Source of the DNA: an uncultured Lachnospiraceae bacterium | GTDB lineage: Bacteria; Bacillota; Clostridia; Lachnospirales; Lachnospiraceae | Assembly (NCBI GenBank): GCA_947176785.1 | Contig: CAMWSA010000035.1 | Location: 1 to 17,304, forward strand | DNA: 17,304 nucleotides | Direction of reading: 5' to 3' | In this document: positions 6,851-12,912 of the stretch, in pieces | Layout: each line of letters opens with the position of its first letter | Numbering within the stretch: position 1 is the stretch's first letter | The notes under the pieces: model-generated | What the model saw: only the letters and a program-made list of their open reading frames with translations | What the model was told of the DNA's origin: nothing | Database searches by the model: none | Translations under genes and position numbers: made by a program

Positions 6851-7095
6851 GAAGTACTTCTGGGACTTGCCGTGCAGATCCAACTCACAGCAGAGGCTGT
6901 TTCGTGGAGAAGTACTAAGGCTCACACAGGAGAATGTCCCCAATACGGGCATTCTCCGCATTAGGGTGAAAAGGATTTTCACCATCCTGATTTAAATGCC
7001 CGCTGAAGCGTGCAGATGGGAGTTATGGTAAGAACGTATATCTGCTGGACGCTCAACCAGGAAATGATAGTAAACGGCTTCTAATTTCGTTTACT
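6851..7095. other. Hairpin-rich intergenic stretch, possible structured RNA
   Basis: No ORF of interest, but five stems in 245 bases: AGTACTTCT (6853-6861) with AGAAGTACT (6908-6916), enclosing ACAGC-AGAG-GCTGT; GGAGAATG-CCC (6929-6940) with GGG-CATTCTCC (6947-6957); GGTGAAAA (6965-6972) with TTTTCACC (6976-6983); GCGTGCAGAT (7008-7017) with ATCTGC and ACGC (7040-7052, 3-base bulge); AGTAAACG (7069-7076) with CGTTTACT (7088-7095). None has a following T-run, so they are not obvious terminators. I do not recognise a known RNA family. Confidence 0.45.
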
Positions 7096-7116
7096 CTTAA
7101 AAAAATGAAAAAACAC

Positions 7117-7147
7117 TTGACCTTCCACCTGGTGGAAGCTGTATAAA
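7117..7147 (+). promoter_or_regulatory. MerR-type promoter and operator
   Basis: -35 TTGACC (7117-7122) and -10 TATAAA (7142-7147) are 19 bases apart, the over-long spacing typical of promoters activated by MerR proteins through DNA untwisting. A perfect dyad CTTCCACC-T-GGTGGAAG (7122-7138) fills the spacer. The nearest downstream gene encodes a MerR-family protein, so autoregulation is very likely. Expected transcription start is about 7153-7155, at the first base of repeat R4. Confidence 0.9.
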
Positions 7148-7152
7148 CAGGG

Positions 7153-7280
7153 TATACGCACGATCGGTTACATTTTCCTTCCTGCACGGCGCATGTTGCC
7201 ATAAAGCCTCCGACATATGTCGTTGACTGTAATGATGCAGCATGTGTTGTGCAGGAATTGGAAAATGACAGCGGTTGTCA
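7153..7280 (+). repeat. Palindromic repeat copy R4 (long form, in merR leader)
   Basis: Left arm TATACGCACGATCGG, CATTTTCC, TTCCTGCACGGCGCATG; right arm from about 7239 with CATGTGTTGTGCAGGAATT, GGAAAATG and ACAGCGGTTGTCA. The core has GCCATAAAGCCTCCGACATA followed by TGTCGTTGACT. Where other copies have GATTTTCC/GGAAAATC this one has CATTTTCC/GGAAAATG, a paired change that keeps the stem. It starts at the predicted start of merR transcription, so the whole palindrome should be in the mRNA leader. Confidence 0.82.
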
Positions 7281-7328
7281 GGTTGCCAGACAGAAGGAAA
7301 GGACCTTAAGCAAGGGAAGGAATCCGCA

Positions 7329-7970
7329 ATGAAGATCAAACAGGTGGAGGAGTTGGTGGATATCACCCGCAAGAACATCCGCTTTTACGAGGAGCAGGGG
7401 CTGCTCAGTGTGGGACGCTCGGAAAACGGATACCGGGAATACGGCATGGAGGATGTGAAGCGCCTGAAACAGATCAGGCTGCTGCGCAGGTTATCCGTAC
7501 CAATTGAGGATATCAGGCAGCTTTTTCATGGGAAGTACACCCTGGAGGATGTTCTGGAGCGCCAACTGGTGCAGCTGGAGGGTCAGAAGGAAAGCCTCCA
7601 CAGGACGCAGCTGTACTGCAGGCAGCTGCTGGAGGGCAGAAGTCGCCTGGAGACTCTGGATGTGGACGGCTGTCTGGAACAGATGGATAAGCTGGAGCAG
7701 GAAGGAGTGATGTTTATGGATGGGACTCACAGGGATATCCATAAGAAAAAACAACAGGGAGCTGTATTGGGGGCCGGAGTAATGCTGTTTCTGACATTGG
7801 TGCCGGCCGGTATTGTTTTAGGGATCAGGAACCTGGTCTCCATACCGATGTGGGTACTATTGCCCTTTTGGGGAGTCACCGCAGTGGTGTGCGTCGGCGT
7901 GGTAGTGGCCCTGGTGGGCAGGATCAGAGAGATTAGAGGAGGAGAAGAGGATGAAGCTTCTAAGTATTGA
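7329..7970 (+). CDS. MerR-family regulator with two C-terminal membrane segments
   Basis: 213 residues. Residues 1-66 form the MerR winged helix (MKIKQVEELVDITRKNIRFY, EEQGLL, NGYREYG, LRRLSVPIEDIRQLF). Residues 70-125 form the dimerising coiled coil. Instead of a ligand-binding domain, residues about 145-167 (AVLGAGVMLFLTLVPAGIV) and 172-198 (IPMWVLLPFWGVTAVVCVGV) are hydrophobic and should cross the membrane, with a charged cytoplasmic tail. The regulator is therefore probably tethered to the membrane and may respond to an envelope signal. The ORF extends upstream to 7275, but ATG 7329 is preferred: it has AAGGGAAGG upstream and starts the conserved domain. The gene overlaps the downstream YbjQ-family gene by 20 bases. 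Confidence 0.92.
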   Translation: MKIKQVEELVDITRKNIRFYEEQGLLSVGRSENGYREYGMEDVKRLKQIRLLRRLSVPIEDIRQLFHGKYTLEDVLERQLVQLEGQKESLHRTQLYCRQLLEGRSRLETLDVDGCLEQMDKLEQEGVMFMDGTHRDIHKKKQQGAVLGAGVMLFLTLVPAGIVLGIRNLVSIPMWVLLPFWGVTAVVCVGVVVALVGRIREIRGGEEDEASKY

Positions 7971-8265
7971 TTATATTCCCGGACAGGAGATTGAGGCCCT
8001 GGGGATGGTAAAGGGCACTGTGGTACAGACCAAAAATATCGGAAGGGATTTTATGGCAGGCATGAAAACTCTGGTGGGCGGAGAGATTGTGGGTTACACC
8101 GAGATGTTGAACGAGGCCAGGCAGATTGCCGTGAAGCGCATGGTGGATGAGGCCAGGGAACTGGGGGCCGATGCCATAATCGGCATTATGTATGGTTCCT
8201 CCCAGGTCATGGCCGGGGCGGCAGAGGTGATTGCCTATGGCACTGCTGTAAAATATAAGTCTTAG
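7951..8265 (+). CDS. YbjQ/UPF0145 family protein
   Basis: A 104-residue soluble protein of the YbjQ (UPF0145, PF01906) family: GMVKGTVVQTKNIGRDFMAG, then LVGGEIVGYTEMLNEARQIA and ELGADAIIGIMYGSSQVM with the GADAIIG core. These proteins form pentameric rings and are sometimes labelled heavy-metal-binding, though their function is not settled. The ATG lies inside the end of the merR gene (20-base overlap) behind GGAGGAGAAGAGG, so the two are cotranscribed and probably translationally coupled from the MerR promoter at 7117. This makes it the likely effector or signal partner of the membrane-anchored regulator, which is inference. Confidence 0.93.
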   Translation: MKLLSIDYIPGQEIEALGMVKGTVVQTKNIGRDFMAGMKTLVGGEIVGYTEMLNEARQIAVKRMVDEARELGADAIIGIMYGSSQVMAGAAEVIAYGTAVKYKS

Positions 8266-8269
8266 CAGT

Positions 8270-8401
8270 TATACTCACCAGCGATTGGATTTTCCCTCCT
8301 GCAAGTCACATGCTGCCATAAGCCTCCGACATATGTCGTTTACTATAATTTTGCAGTATGGGGTGTGCAGGAATTGGAAAATCTTAGCGCCCATGAGTAC
8401 A
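8270..8401 (+). repeat. Palindromic repeat copy R5 (long form)
   Basis: Left arm TATACTCACCAGCGATTGG, GATTTTCC, CTCCTGCA; right arm GTGTGCAGGAATT, GGAAAATC and TTAGCGCCCATGAGTACA. The core contains GCCATAAGCCTCCGACATAT and GTCGTTTACTATAAT, almost the same as in R4. It begins four bases after the YbjQ-family stop codon. The following bases up to GCGTATAC (about 8428-8435) may be a worn, inverted partner as at R1 and R2. Confidence 0.83.
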
Positions 8402-8584
8402 GCGGAGGAGTGTAAAAGAGACTGCGCGTATACAAATAAATTGCCAGGTACTGAGGCGGGCGTCATCTGAGTGCGCAAAACAATTCCTGCTGTGGCAGGG
8501 GCTTGTTTTACGCATTATAGCCAGGGATTGTTATACCGGGGCTGCGCGGGAGGACAGGTGCTTCGTAACGGAAAAGGAGAAAAT

Positions 8585-9382
8585 ATGTTAGATAATGTAA
8601 CGATACCAAATGTTCCATTAGCCAGTATTGCAGGTATAGCCCTCTCTCTGATTGTATCCGTAGGGCTGCCCATCGCCCTGTGCATGATTGTATGGCGGAA
8701 GACGAAGGCCCGGATATCTGTTTTTCTGATCGGGGCGGCTACATTTGTTCTGTTTGCCATGGTACTGGAACAGATTCTGCACACCATAATGTTTAAAGTG
8801 TGCGGCACGGCGCTGACGGGCAGTCTCTGGCTGTATGCCCTGTATGGTGGCCTGGCAGCCGGCATATTTGAAGAGACGGGCCGCTATCTGGCTATGAAGC
8901 TATGCATGAAAAAGAATCTCAATAAGCAGAATGCCATTATGTACGGCGTGGGCCATGGCGGTATCGAGGCGATTCTCCTGGCCGGAGTGACCTGTGTTTC
9001 CAATCTGGCTATCGCTGCAATGATCAACGGGGGGCAGGCTCCCATGCTGCTGAACAGTGTGAGAAGTGTGGATGATGCAGCCTATCAACAGGTTCTGGCG
9101 CAGCTGATGACTGTGAGTACCGCCCCATCCTGGCAATTCTATATGGTGGGGCTGGAGAGGATAGCGGCAATGATCTTCCACATATCGGCTTCCTATCTGG
9201 TATACTTGGCGGTGAGCAGGAAAAAGCTGCCTTATTATCTGCTGGCTATCCTGATTCATTTCCTGATGGATGCCCTGGTGGTGATCGCCGCAAGATATCT
9301 GCCCATCCCTGTGGTGGAAGCGCTGCTGCTGCTGATCTCCGGTGCGTTCGGGTATGTGATCTGGAGAATGTATCGAAAATAG
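8585..9382 (+). CDS. YhfC-type intramembrane protease
   Basis: 265 residues with about seven or eight hydrophobic segments and no signal peptide. The motifs of YhfC/CPBP-like intramembrane peptidases are present: EETGR (96-100, EExxR), GHGGIEA (123-129), ER...H (191-199) and HFLMD (225-229). The motifs place it near the CPBP (Abi) group of membrane-embedded endopeptidases, which use glutamate and histidine residues inside the membrane; family members are mostly uncharacterised. ATG 8585 has AAGGAG five to ten bases upstream; the ORF runs back to GTG 8471, but those 38 codons have no ribosome site and look like leader. It follows the MerR/YbjQ operon with repeat R5 between. Confidence 0.88.
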   Translation: MLDNVTIPNVPLASIAGIALSLIVSVGLPIALCMIVWRKTKARISVFLIGAATFVLFAMVLEQILHTIMFKVCGTALTGSLWLYALYGGLAAGIFEETGRYLAMKLCMKKNLNKQNAIMYGVGHGGIEAILLAGVTCVSNLAIAAMINGGQAPMLLNSVRSVDDAAYQQVLAQLMTVSTAPSWQFYMVGLERIAAMIFHISASYLVYLAVSRKKLPYYLLAILIHFLMDALVVIAARYLPIPVVEALLLLISGAFGYVIWRMYRK

Positions 9383-9391
9383 GAACTGCCA

Positions 9392-9507
9392 TATACTGAA
9401 AAGCGATAAAATTTTCTGATTTATGCACCCCACGCCGCATGTTGGTAAACGACCTATGTCGTTTACCAACATGCGGCATGCAGGAAGGAAAACCACAGGA
9501 GCGTATA
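9392..9507 (-). repeat. Palindromic repeat copy R6 with perfect hairpin core
   Basis: An inverted copy: reversed right arm TATACTGAAAAGCG, ATTTTCTGATTTATGCACC, and reversed left arm GCATGCAGGAAGGAAAA, GGAGCGTATA. The core is a perfect 20-bp stem (GCCGCATGTTGGTAAACGAC at 9434-9453 with 9458-9477) around CTAT. Its CGAC/GTCGTTTAC piece is related to the core of R4 and R5. It begins ten bases after the protease stop codon and has no T-run, so it is not a standard terminator. Confidence 0.82.
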
Positions 9508-9578
9508 CGGAAGTATGGGTTTGCGTTTTGCGGGAAGAAGGTGCTTGTTGGGGATGGGAAGAACAAATGAAAAATAGC

Positions 9579-9607
9579 TTGCATTTGTGCCCGGTATGGT
9601 GTATATT
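9579..9607 (+). promoter_or_regulatory. Predicted promoter of the 9.6-9.9 kb RNA
   Basis: TTGCAT (9579-9584), a 17-base spacer and TATATT (9602-9607). The -10 box is near consensus; the -35 box is weak. It points into a stretch with no protein-coding gene that ends in terminators, so transcription from here would yield a non-coding RNA starting near 9613. Confidence 0.45.
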
Positions 9608-9612
9608 AATGA

Positions 9613-9932
9613 CAACGCAGGGATGGCGTCTCGGAGCTTATGCAGACAGACGTAGAATGGTTCCCGGCTTTCCGGAAGGTTGATCTTAAGCCGATATTCG
9701 TACCGGGAAGCAGATGCGGAATAAAAATAAGGAGGAAGTTTGTTTGTCGATTGTGTTTGTAATGGAGGAAAACTGCAAGTAAATATTGCAGAGGGTATGG
9801 ATGCAGCCATTTGTGATGGATGCTGACACGCTTGGAGTCTGCCCTCTTTTCTGCCTTACAATGTGCTGACAAATATTTCCGAATTCGATAGATTGAGAGA
9901 TTCAGGAGCATGGCTGTTTGGCCATGCTTTTT
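9613..9932 (+). ncRNA. Candidate non-coding RNA, family unknown
   Basis: About 320 bases between a predicted promoter and an intrinsic terminator, with no credible ORF on either strand. Supported pairings: ACGC/GCGT near 9616-9631; TTCCCGG (9660-9666) with CCGGGAA (9702-9708), enclosing a small CTTTCCGGAAG hairpin and GGTTGATCTTAAGCC; CTGCAA with TTGCAG around 9774-9791; AGAGGG (9790-9795) with CCCTCT (9842-9847), followed by TTTTCT. Features of RNase P, tmRNA, SRP RNA, T-box and the common riboswitches were not found. It could be a trans-acting RNA or a long leader that attenuates before the broken ABC operon at 10231. Confidence 0.45.
9907..9932 (+). terminator. Intrinsic terminator
   Basis: AGCATGGC (9907-9914) pairs perfectly with GCCATGCT (9921-9928) around a TGTTTG loop and is followed by TTTTT. 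It would end the candidate RNA that starts near 9613. Confidence 0.85.
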
Positions 9933-9978
9933 GATGCCGGGGATACCGCCGGGATTTCTGAGTGTCTCTTATTATCAA

Positions 9979-10024
9979 GACTATAAAACTGGCCTGTAGG
10001 ACGGGAGTTTTATAGTCTTTTTTT
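9979..10024 (+). terminator. Strong second intrinsic terminator
   Basis: A perfect 12-bp stem, GACTATAAAACT (9979-9990) with AGTTTTATAGTC (10006-10017), followed by seven T residues. It lies only 47 bases after the previous terminator with no gene between, so it acts either as a backup or as an attenuator before the ABC locus. Confidence 0.9.
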
Positions 10025-10230
10025 GTCCAGGGAAGCGGACGGGGAGGGGAAGACTGTGGAGCTTAAGGAAGTTGTCCCATACAACGCCAGGAGCGCTGGG
10101 GATGCCAGAACAGGCAGAAACGCTTCTGCCTGGTTATGGTTAGGGGAGAGGGGAGCAACAAAAAGCGCCGGATTGCTGGCCCTGTGTACTTAGAGGGAAC
10201 ATGCAGAGTTCTAAACAGTAGGAGGAAAAC
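10025..10230. other. Leader region of the broken ABC locus
   Basis: No ORF is credible here. A perfect hairpin CAGGCAGAA-ACGC-TTCTGCCTG (10111-10132) is the main structure and has no T-run. AGGAGG lies at about 10220, just before the ATG at 10231. No clear promoter was found. Confidence 0.4.
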
Positions 10231-11164
10231 ATGAAAAAAATTCAAGAAAATAAGATCATCATTGAGGCGGCTGATTTATCTAAAACCTACAGGCGCTATA
10301 AGAAGAAAGAGGGAATCAGAGGCAGCATCACAGGTCTTTTCAAGCGGGAATACGAGGAAAAGGCGGCGGTGAGCCATATGGATCTGCAAGTCCGGGAGGG
10401 AGAATTTATCGGACTGATCGGGCCAAACGGGGCGGGCAAGACCACACTGATCAAGATGCTGACAGGGATCATTGCACCCACATCCGGGGAAGTCTCCGTG
10501 CTGGGCTTTGTGCCAAATCAGCGAAAAGATGCCTTTAAGAAGCAGCCGGGGGGCCATGCTGGTGTATATCGGCAGCTTTTCCCTGTTGAATGCGGTGAGT
10601 ATGTCTCTGTGCTTTTTTGGGATAATCAGCATTCCGGGGAAAATCCGCAGCGGTGAGTTGGATTTGTATTTGACCAAGCCGGTTAGTCCTCTGTTTCGCC
10701 TGTCCTTTGAGCAGATCAATCCCGGCTCTTTGCCTTTGGTAGGAATGAGCCTGTGCATCATCGGCTATGGGATCTGGACGGGAGGTCTGCGGCCCGGCGG
10801 CAGGCAGGTGGCGGCGTACCTGCTGTGGATGATGCTGATGGCCGTGCTGTACTACGATATGGAGGTGCTGATGCGCAGCCTGTCCTTTTATGTACTGTCC
10901 ACCTCCCGGATGGATCAGCTGGAGGAGGCATCCCTGGAGTTGTGCATGAAGCTGCCGGGGACAGCGCTCTACGGGGTGTACAAATTGCTTTTTTACTGTC
11001 TGCTGCCCTATGGACTGATGGCCACAGTGCCGGTGCAGAGCCTGATCGGGGAGTTGTCCTGGACAGGCGGTCTGTGGGCCTTTGGCATTGCGGCCGGATT
11101 CAGTCTGCTGACAGCGGCGGCGTGGCGCATCGGCATCCGTCGTTATGAGAGCGCCAGTTCCTGA
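10231..11164 (+). pseudogene. Collapsed ABC-2 transporter operon (ATPase N-half joined to a permease C-half)
   Basis: The first 105 codons are the start of an ABC ATPase: IIEAADLSKTYRRYKKKEGI, the Walker A FIGLIGPNGAGKTTLIKML and GEVSVLGFVPNQRKDAFKK. Signature, Walker B and H-loop are missing. At about 10540-10555 the sequence jumps, in another frame, to the latter part of an ABC-2 permease of the DUF990 type: AMLVYIGSFSLLNAVSMSLC, GELDLYLTKPVSPLFRLSFE and four further hydrophobic segments to the TGA at 11164. These systems usually have an ATPase of about 330 residues and two permeases of about 260, so one deletion of roughly 1.5-2 kb (estimated from family lengths) explains the structure. 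The ATPase frame runs out of sense and stops at 10656. No functional product is expected. Confidence 0.85.
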
Positions 11165-11350
11165 AAAGTTGAGGGCATAAGACAACATTTGCCGTGGGGA
11201 AAGGATAAACGAATCGGCTGTGAGGAGGGGCCATGGAGCCATAATTTCAATATCCCCAAAACTTGGAAGGAATCGGTGAGTGTCAAACAGTATAACAAAC
11301 TGACAATATAGGTTTAAATTAAAAACGTGATTAGTATGAGGAGCAGAGAA

Positions 11351-12407
11351 ATGGAAAAGGATCAAAATCATAAGACAACCGCCGGCTTGGAGCTGGAGAG
11401 AATCAAGGAAATATGGGCGGGGCTGGCGCTGACAGCCGCCGCCCAAAGCAGGATAGAGGCGGCGGGGCCTATCCTGGCGGAGAGGGAGTTGACCGCGGCA
11501 TTGCGGGAGACCACGGAGAGCCGTCAGCTTCTGGAAAAATTCGGTACGCCGCCGCTGGCATCCCTGGAGGGGATGGAGCAGCTTCTGTTAATTGCGGAAA
11601 AGGGAGATATGCTGAACCCGGAGCAGCTGGAGCGGGTGGAGGCCGCGCTCTCGGCAGTGCGGCGAACGCAGGATTATCTGGTCAGAGGGCAGCAGTATCA
11701 GATTCCTCTGGCTTATTATGGGGATAATTTGCAGCCCCTGGGGGAGATCAGGGAGCAGATTCACCAGCAAATCCGCAGCGGGCATGTGGAGGATCACGCC
11801 ACCCGGGAGCTTTTTGACCTGCGCTGTCAGATCCAGCGAACTCAGGAGAAGCGCAAGGAGAAAGCGGAGAGCATACTGCGTACCCATAAGGAGTGCATGT
11901 CGGACAGCTTTTGTGTCATGCGCGGCGGGCATTTGTGTCCCTGTGAAAAAGGAGTACAAGTTCCGAATAAGCGGCAGTGTCATAGACAAGTCCTCCACCA
12001 GCAACACCCTGTTCATAGAACCTGCGGCAGTGCAGAAATATGAGGAGGAATTATCCCTGCTGCTGATTCAGGAGGACAACGAGGTGCGGCGGATTCTGTA
12101 TACTCTGACGGCGATGGTCGGGGAGCAGCTGGAGGCATTCCGGGGGGACAGCGTCATGCTCTGCCCCGATCACAAAATCGGCATCGTCTGCGAGCCGGTG
12201 AACGACAGGGGATGCCTGCGTGTGCAGCTGCCGGATCGAAAAATCTGGATTAACCATAAGCGGGTGAAGCTTCATGTGGCGGCGGACAGACTCTACCCAG
12301 AGGGGTATGACTTTTCCATTGTCTTCGACACGGTGGAAAACCGTAAGAAACGTCATGACATGGATAGGAAATATATGGGAGATGTGACCATAGAGTGTGA
12401 GGAGTAA
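11351..12407 (+). pseudogene. MutS2-like gene with frameshift and missing ATPase core
   Basis: From ATG 11351 (GAGGAG seven bases before) the product follows the N-terminal lever/clamp part of MutS2-type proteins: GLELERIKEIWAGLALTAAA, EKGDMLNPEQLERVEAALSA, then DSFCVMRGGHLC. Near 11935 the frame shifts, and the sequence continues as PVKKEYKFRISGSVIDKSST, FIEPAAVQKYEEELSLL and NEVRRILYTLTAMVGEQLEA. Losing two bases from a GT run at TTGTGTCCC would explain it. After GEQLEAF the whole MutS ATPase (Walker A/B) is absent; a C-terminal piece (GDSVMLCPDHKIGIVCEP, then FDTVENRKKRHDMDRKY) follows directly. MutS2 proteins act on branched DNA or stalled ribosomes; this copy cannot hydrolyse ATP and is best called a pseudogene. 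Confidence 0.8.
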
Positions 12408-12418
12408 AGCTGTATATA

Positions 12419-12768
12419 TTACCAGCGGAAATCTGTTGTTTCTTTGTAGTTCATTTCCATACACATCCCATTGTCATATGACAGGGATTTTACCATATAC
12501 TCTGATTTGAGAAGCATAAAGGCAAGATTAAAGGCGGATATTTTCATATCTGCCTTTAATAGGATACCCAGAAAAAACGCAGAGAGAATACATGCCTTTT
12601 TTTGGCTAAATATTCAGCAGAGTAGCAATCTCGGAGAAGCTGATAAACAAATCGTCATAGATATTGACCTTGATACTGGAATCAAAAGGATATCGAACGC
12701 TTACGATATTGGCCTCAAAGTCATTTAGAGTCACAAGCTTTCGGCGGGATCCACAATCTAATTCTCAC
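12419..12768 (-). pseudogene. Small unknown gene with apparent frameshifts
   Basis: Joining minus-strand frames gives a coherent protein of about 115 residues. A possible GTG start at 12768 gives RIRLWIPPK; a frame change leads to LVTLNDFEANIVSVRYPFDS and IKVNIYDDLFISFSEIATLL; another change near a run of seven A residues (about 12598-12605) leads to KKACILSAFFLGILLKADMK, ISAFNLAFMLLKSEYMVKSL and SYDNGMCMEMNYKETTDFRW before TAA at 12419. Each segment looks like real protein, and it is more AT-rich than its neighbours. I do not recognise the family. The 85-codon plus-strand ORF over the same bases is regarded as its shadow. Frames were joined by eye, so the exact lesions are uncertain. Confidence 0.45.
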
Positions 12769-12826
12769 GGACTCCTGCGTTTTTATAGTAGTATGCCTTC
12801 CACATATAAGCATCTGACGGATTACC

Positions 12827-12872
12827 AAAAAAGCGGGGCACGAAAGCATATTTCCCTATGCCCGTGTCCCGC
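12827..12872 (-). terminator. Intrinsic terminator of the hemerythrin-receiver gene
   Basis: On the minus strand, GCGGGACACG (12872-12863) pairs with CGTGCCCCGC (12842-12833) with one mismatch. An inner CATA/TATG pairing strengthens the hairpin, and TTTTTT follows (12832-12827). It lies about 40 bases after the stop codon at 12913. Confidence 0.88.
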
Positions 12873-12912
12873 GTTATTCTGATTTGAGCCTGGCCGTGGA
12901 GCCGGAAGCGTT

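Noticed and set aside
6929..6983. Tandem hairpins as terminators of the nucleotidyltransferase gene
   Set aside because: Both stems are strong, but neither is followed by a T-run on the plus strand.
1983..9507. CRISPR array
   Set aside because: The repeats are palindromic, more than 100 bp long, kilobases apart and have no regular spacers; no cas genes are present.
9613..9932. Known riboswitch or housekeeping RNA
   Set aside because: I looked for T-box, c-di-GMP, SAM, cobalamin, lysine, RNase P, tmRNA and SRP signatures and saw none, so only an unclassified RNA is proposed.
11900..11990. Programmed frameshift in the MutS2-like gene
   Set aside because: No classic slippery heptamer with a downstream structure lies at the required place, and the ATPase core is also missing, so decay is the simpler account.
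12471..12728. 85-codon plus-strand ORF
   Set aside because: No ribosome site or family; the opposite strand reads as fragments of a more protein-like sequence, so the plus ORF is probably its shadow.
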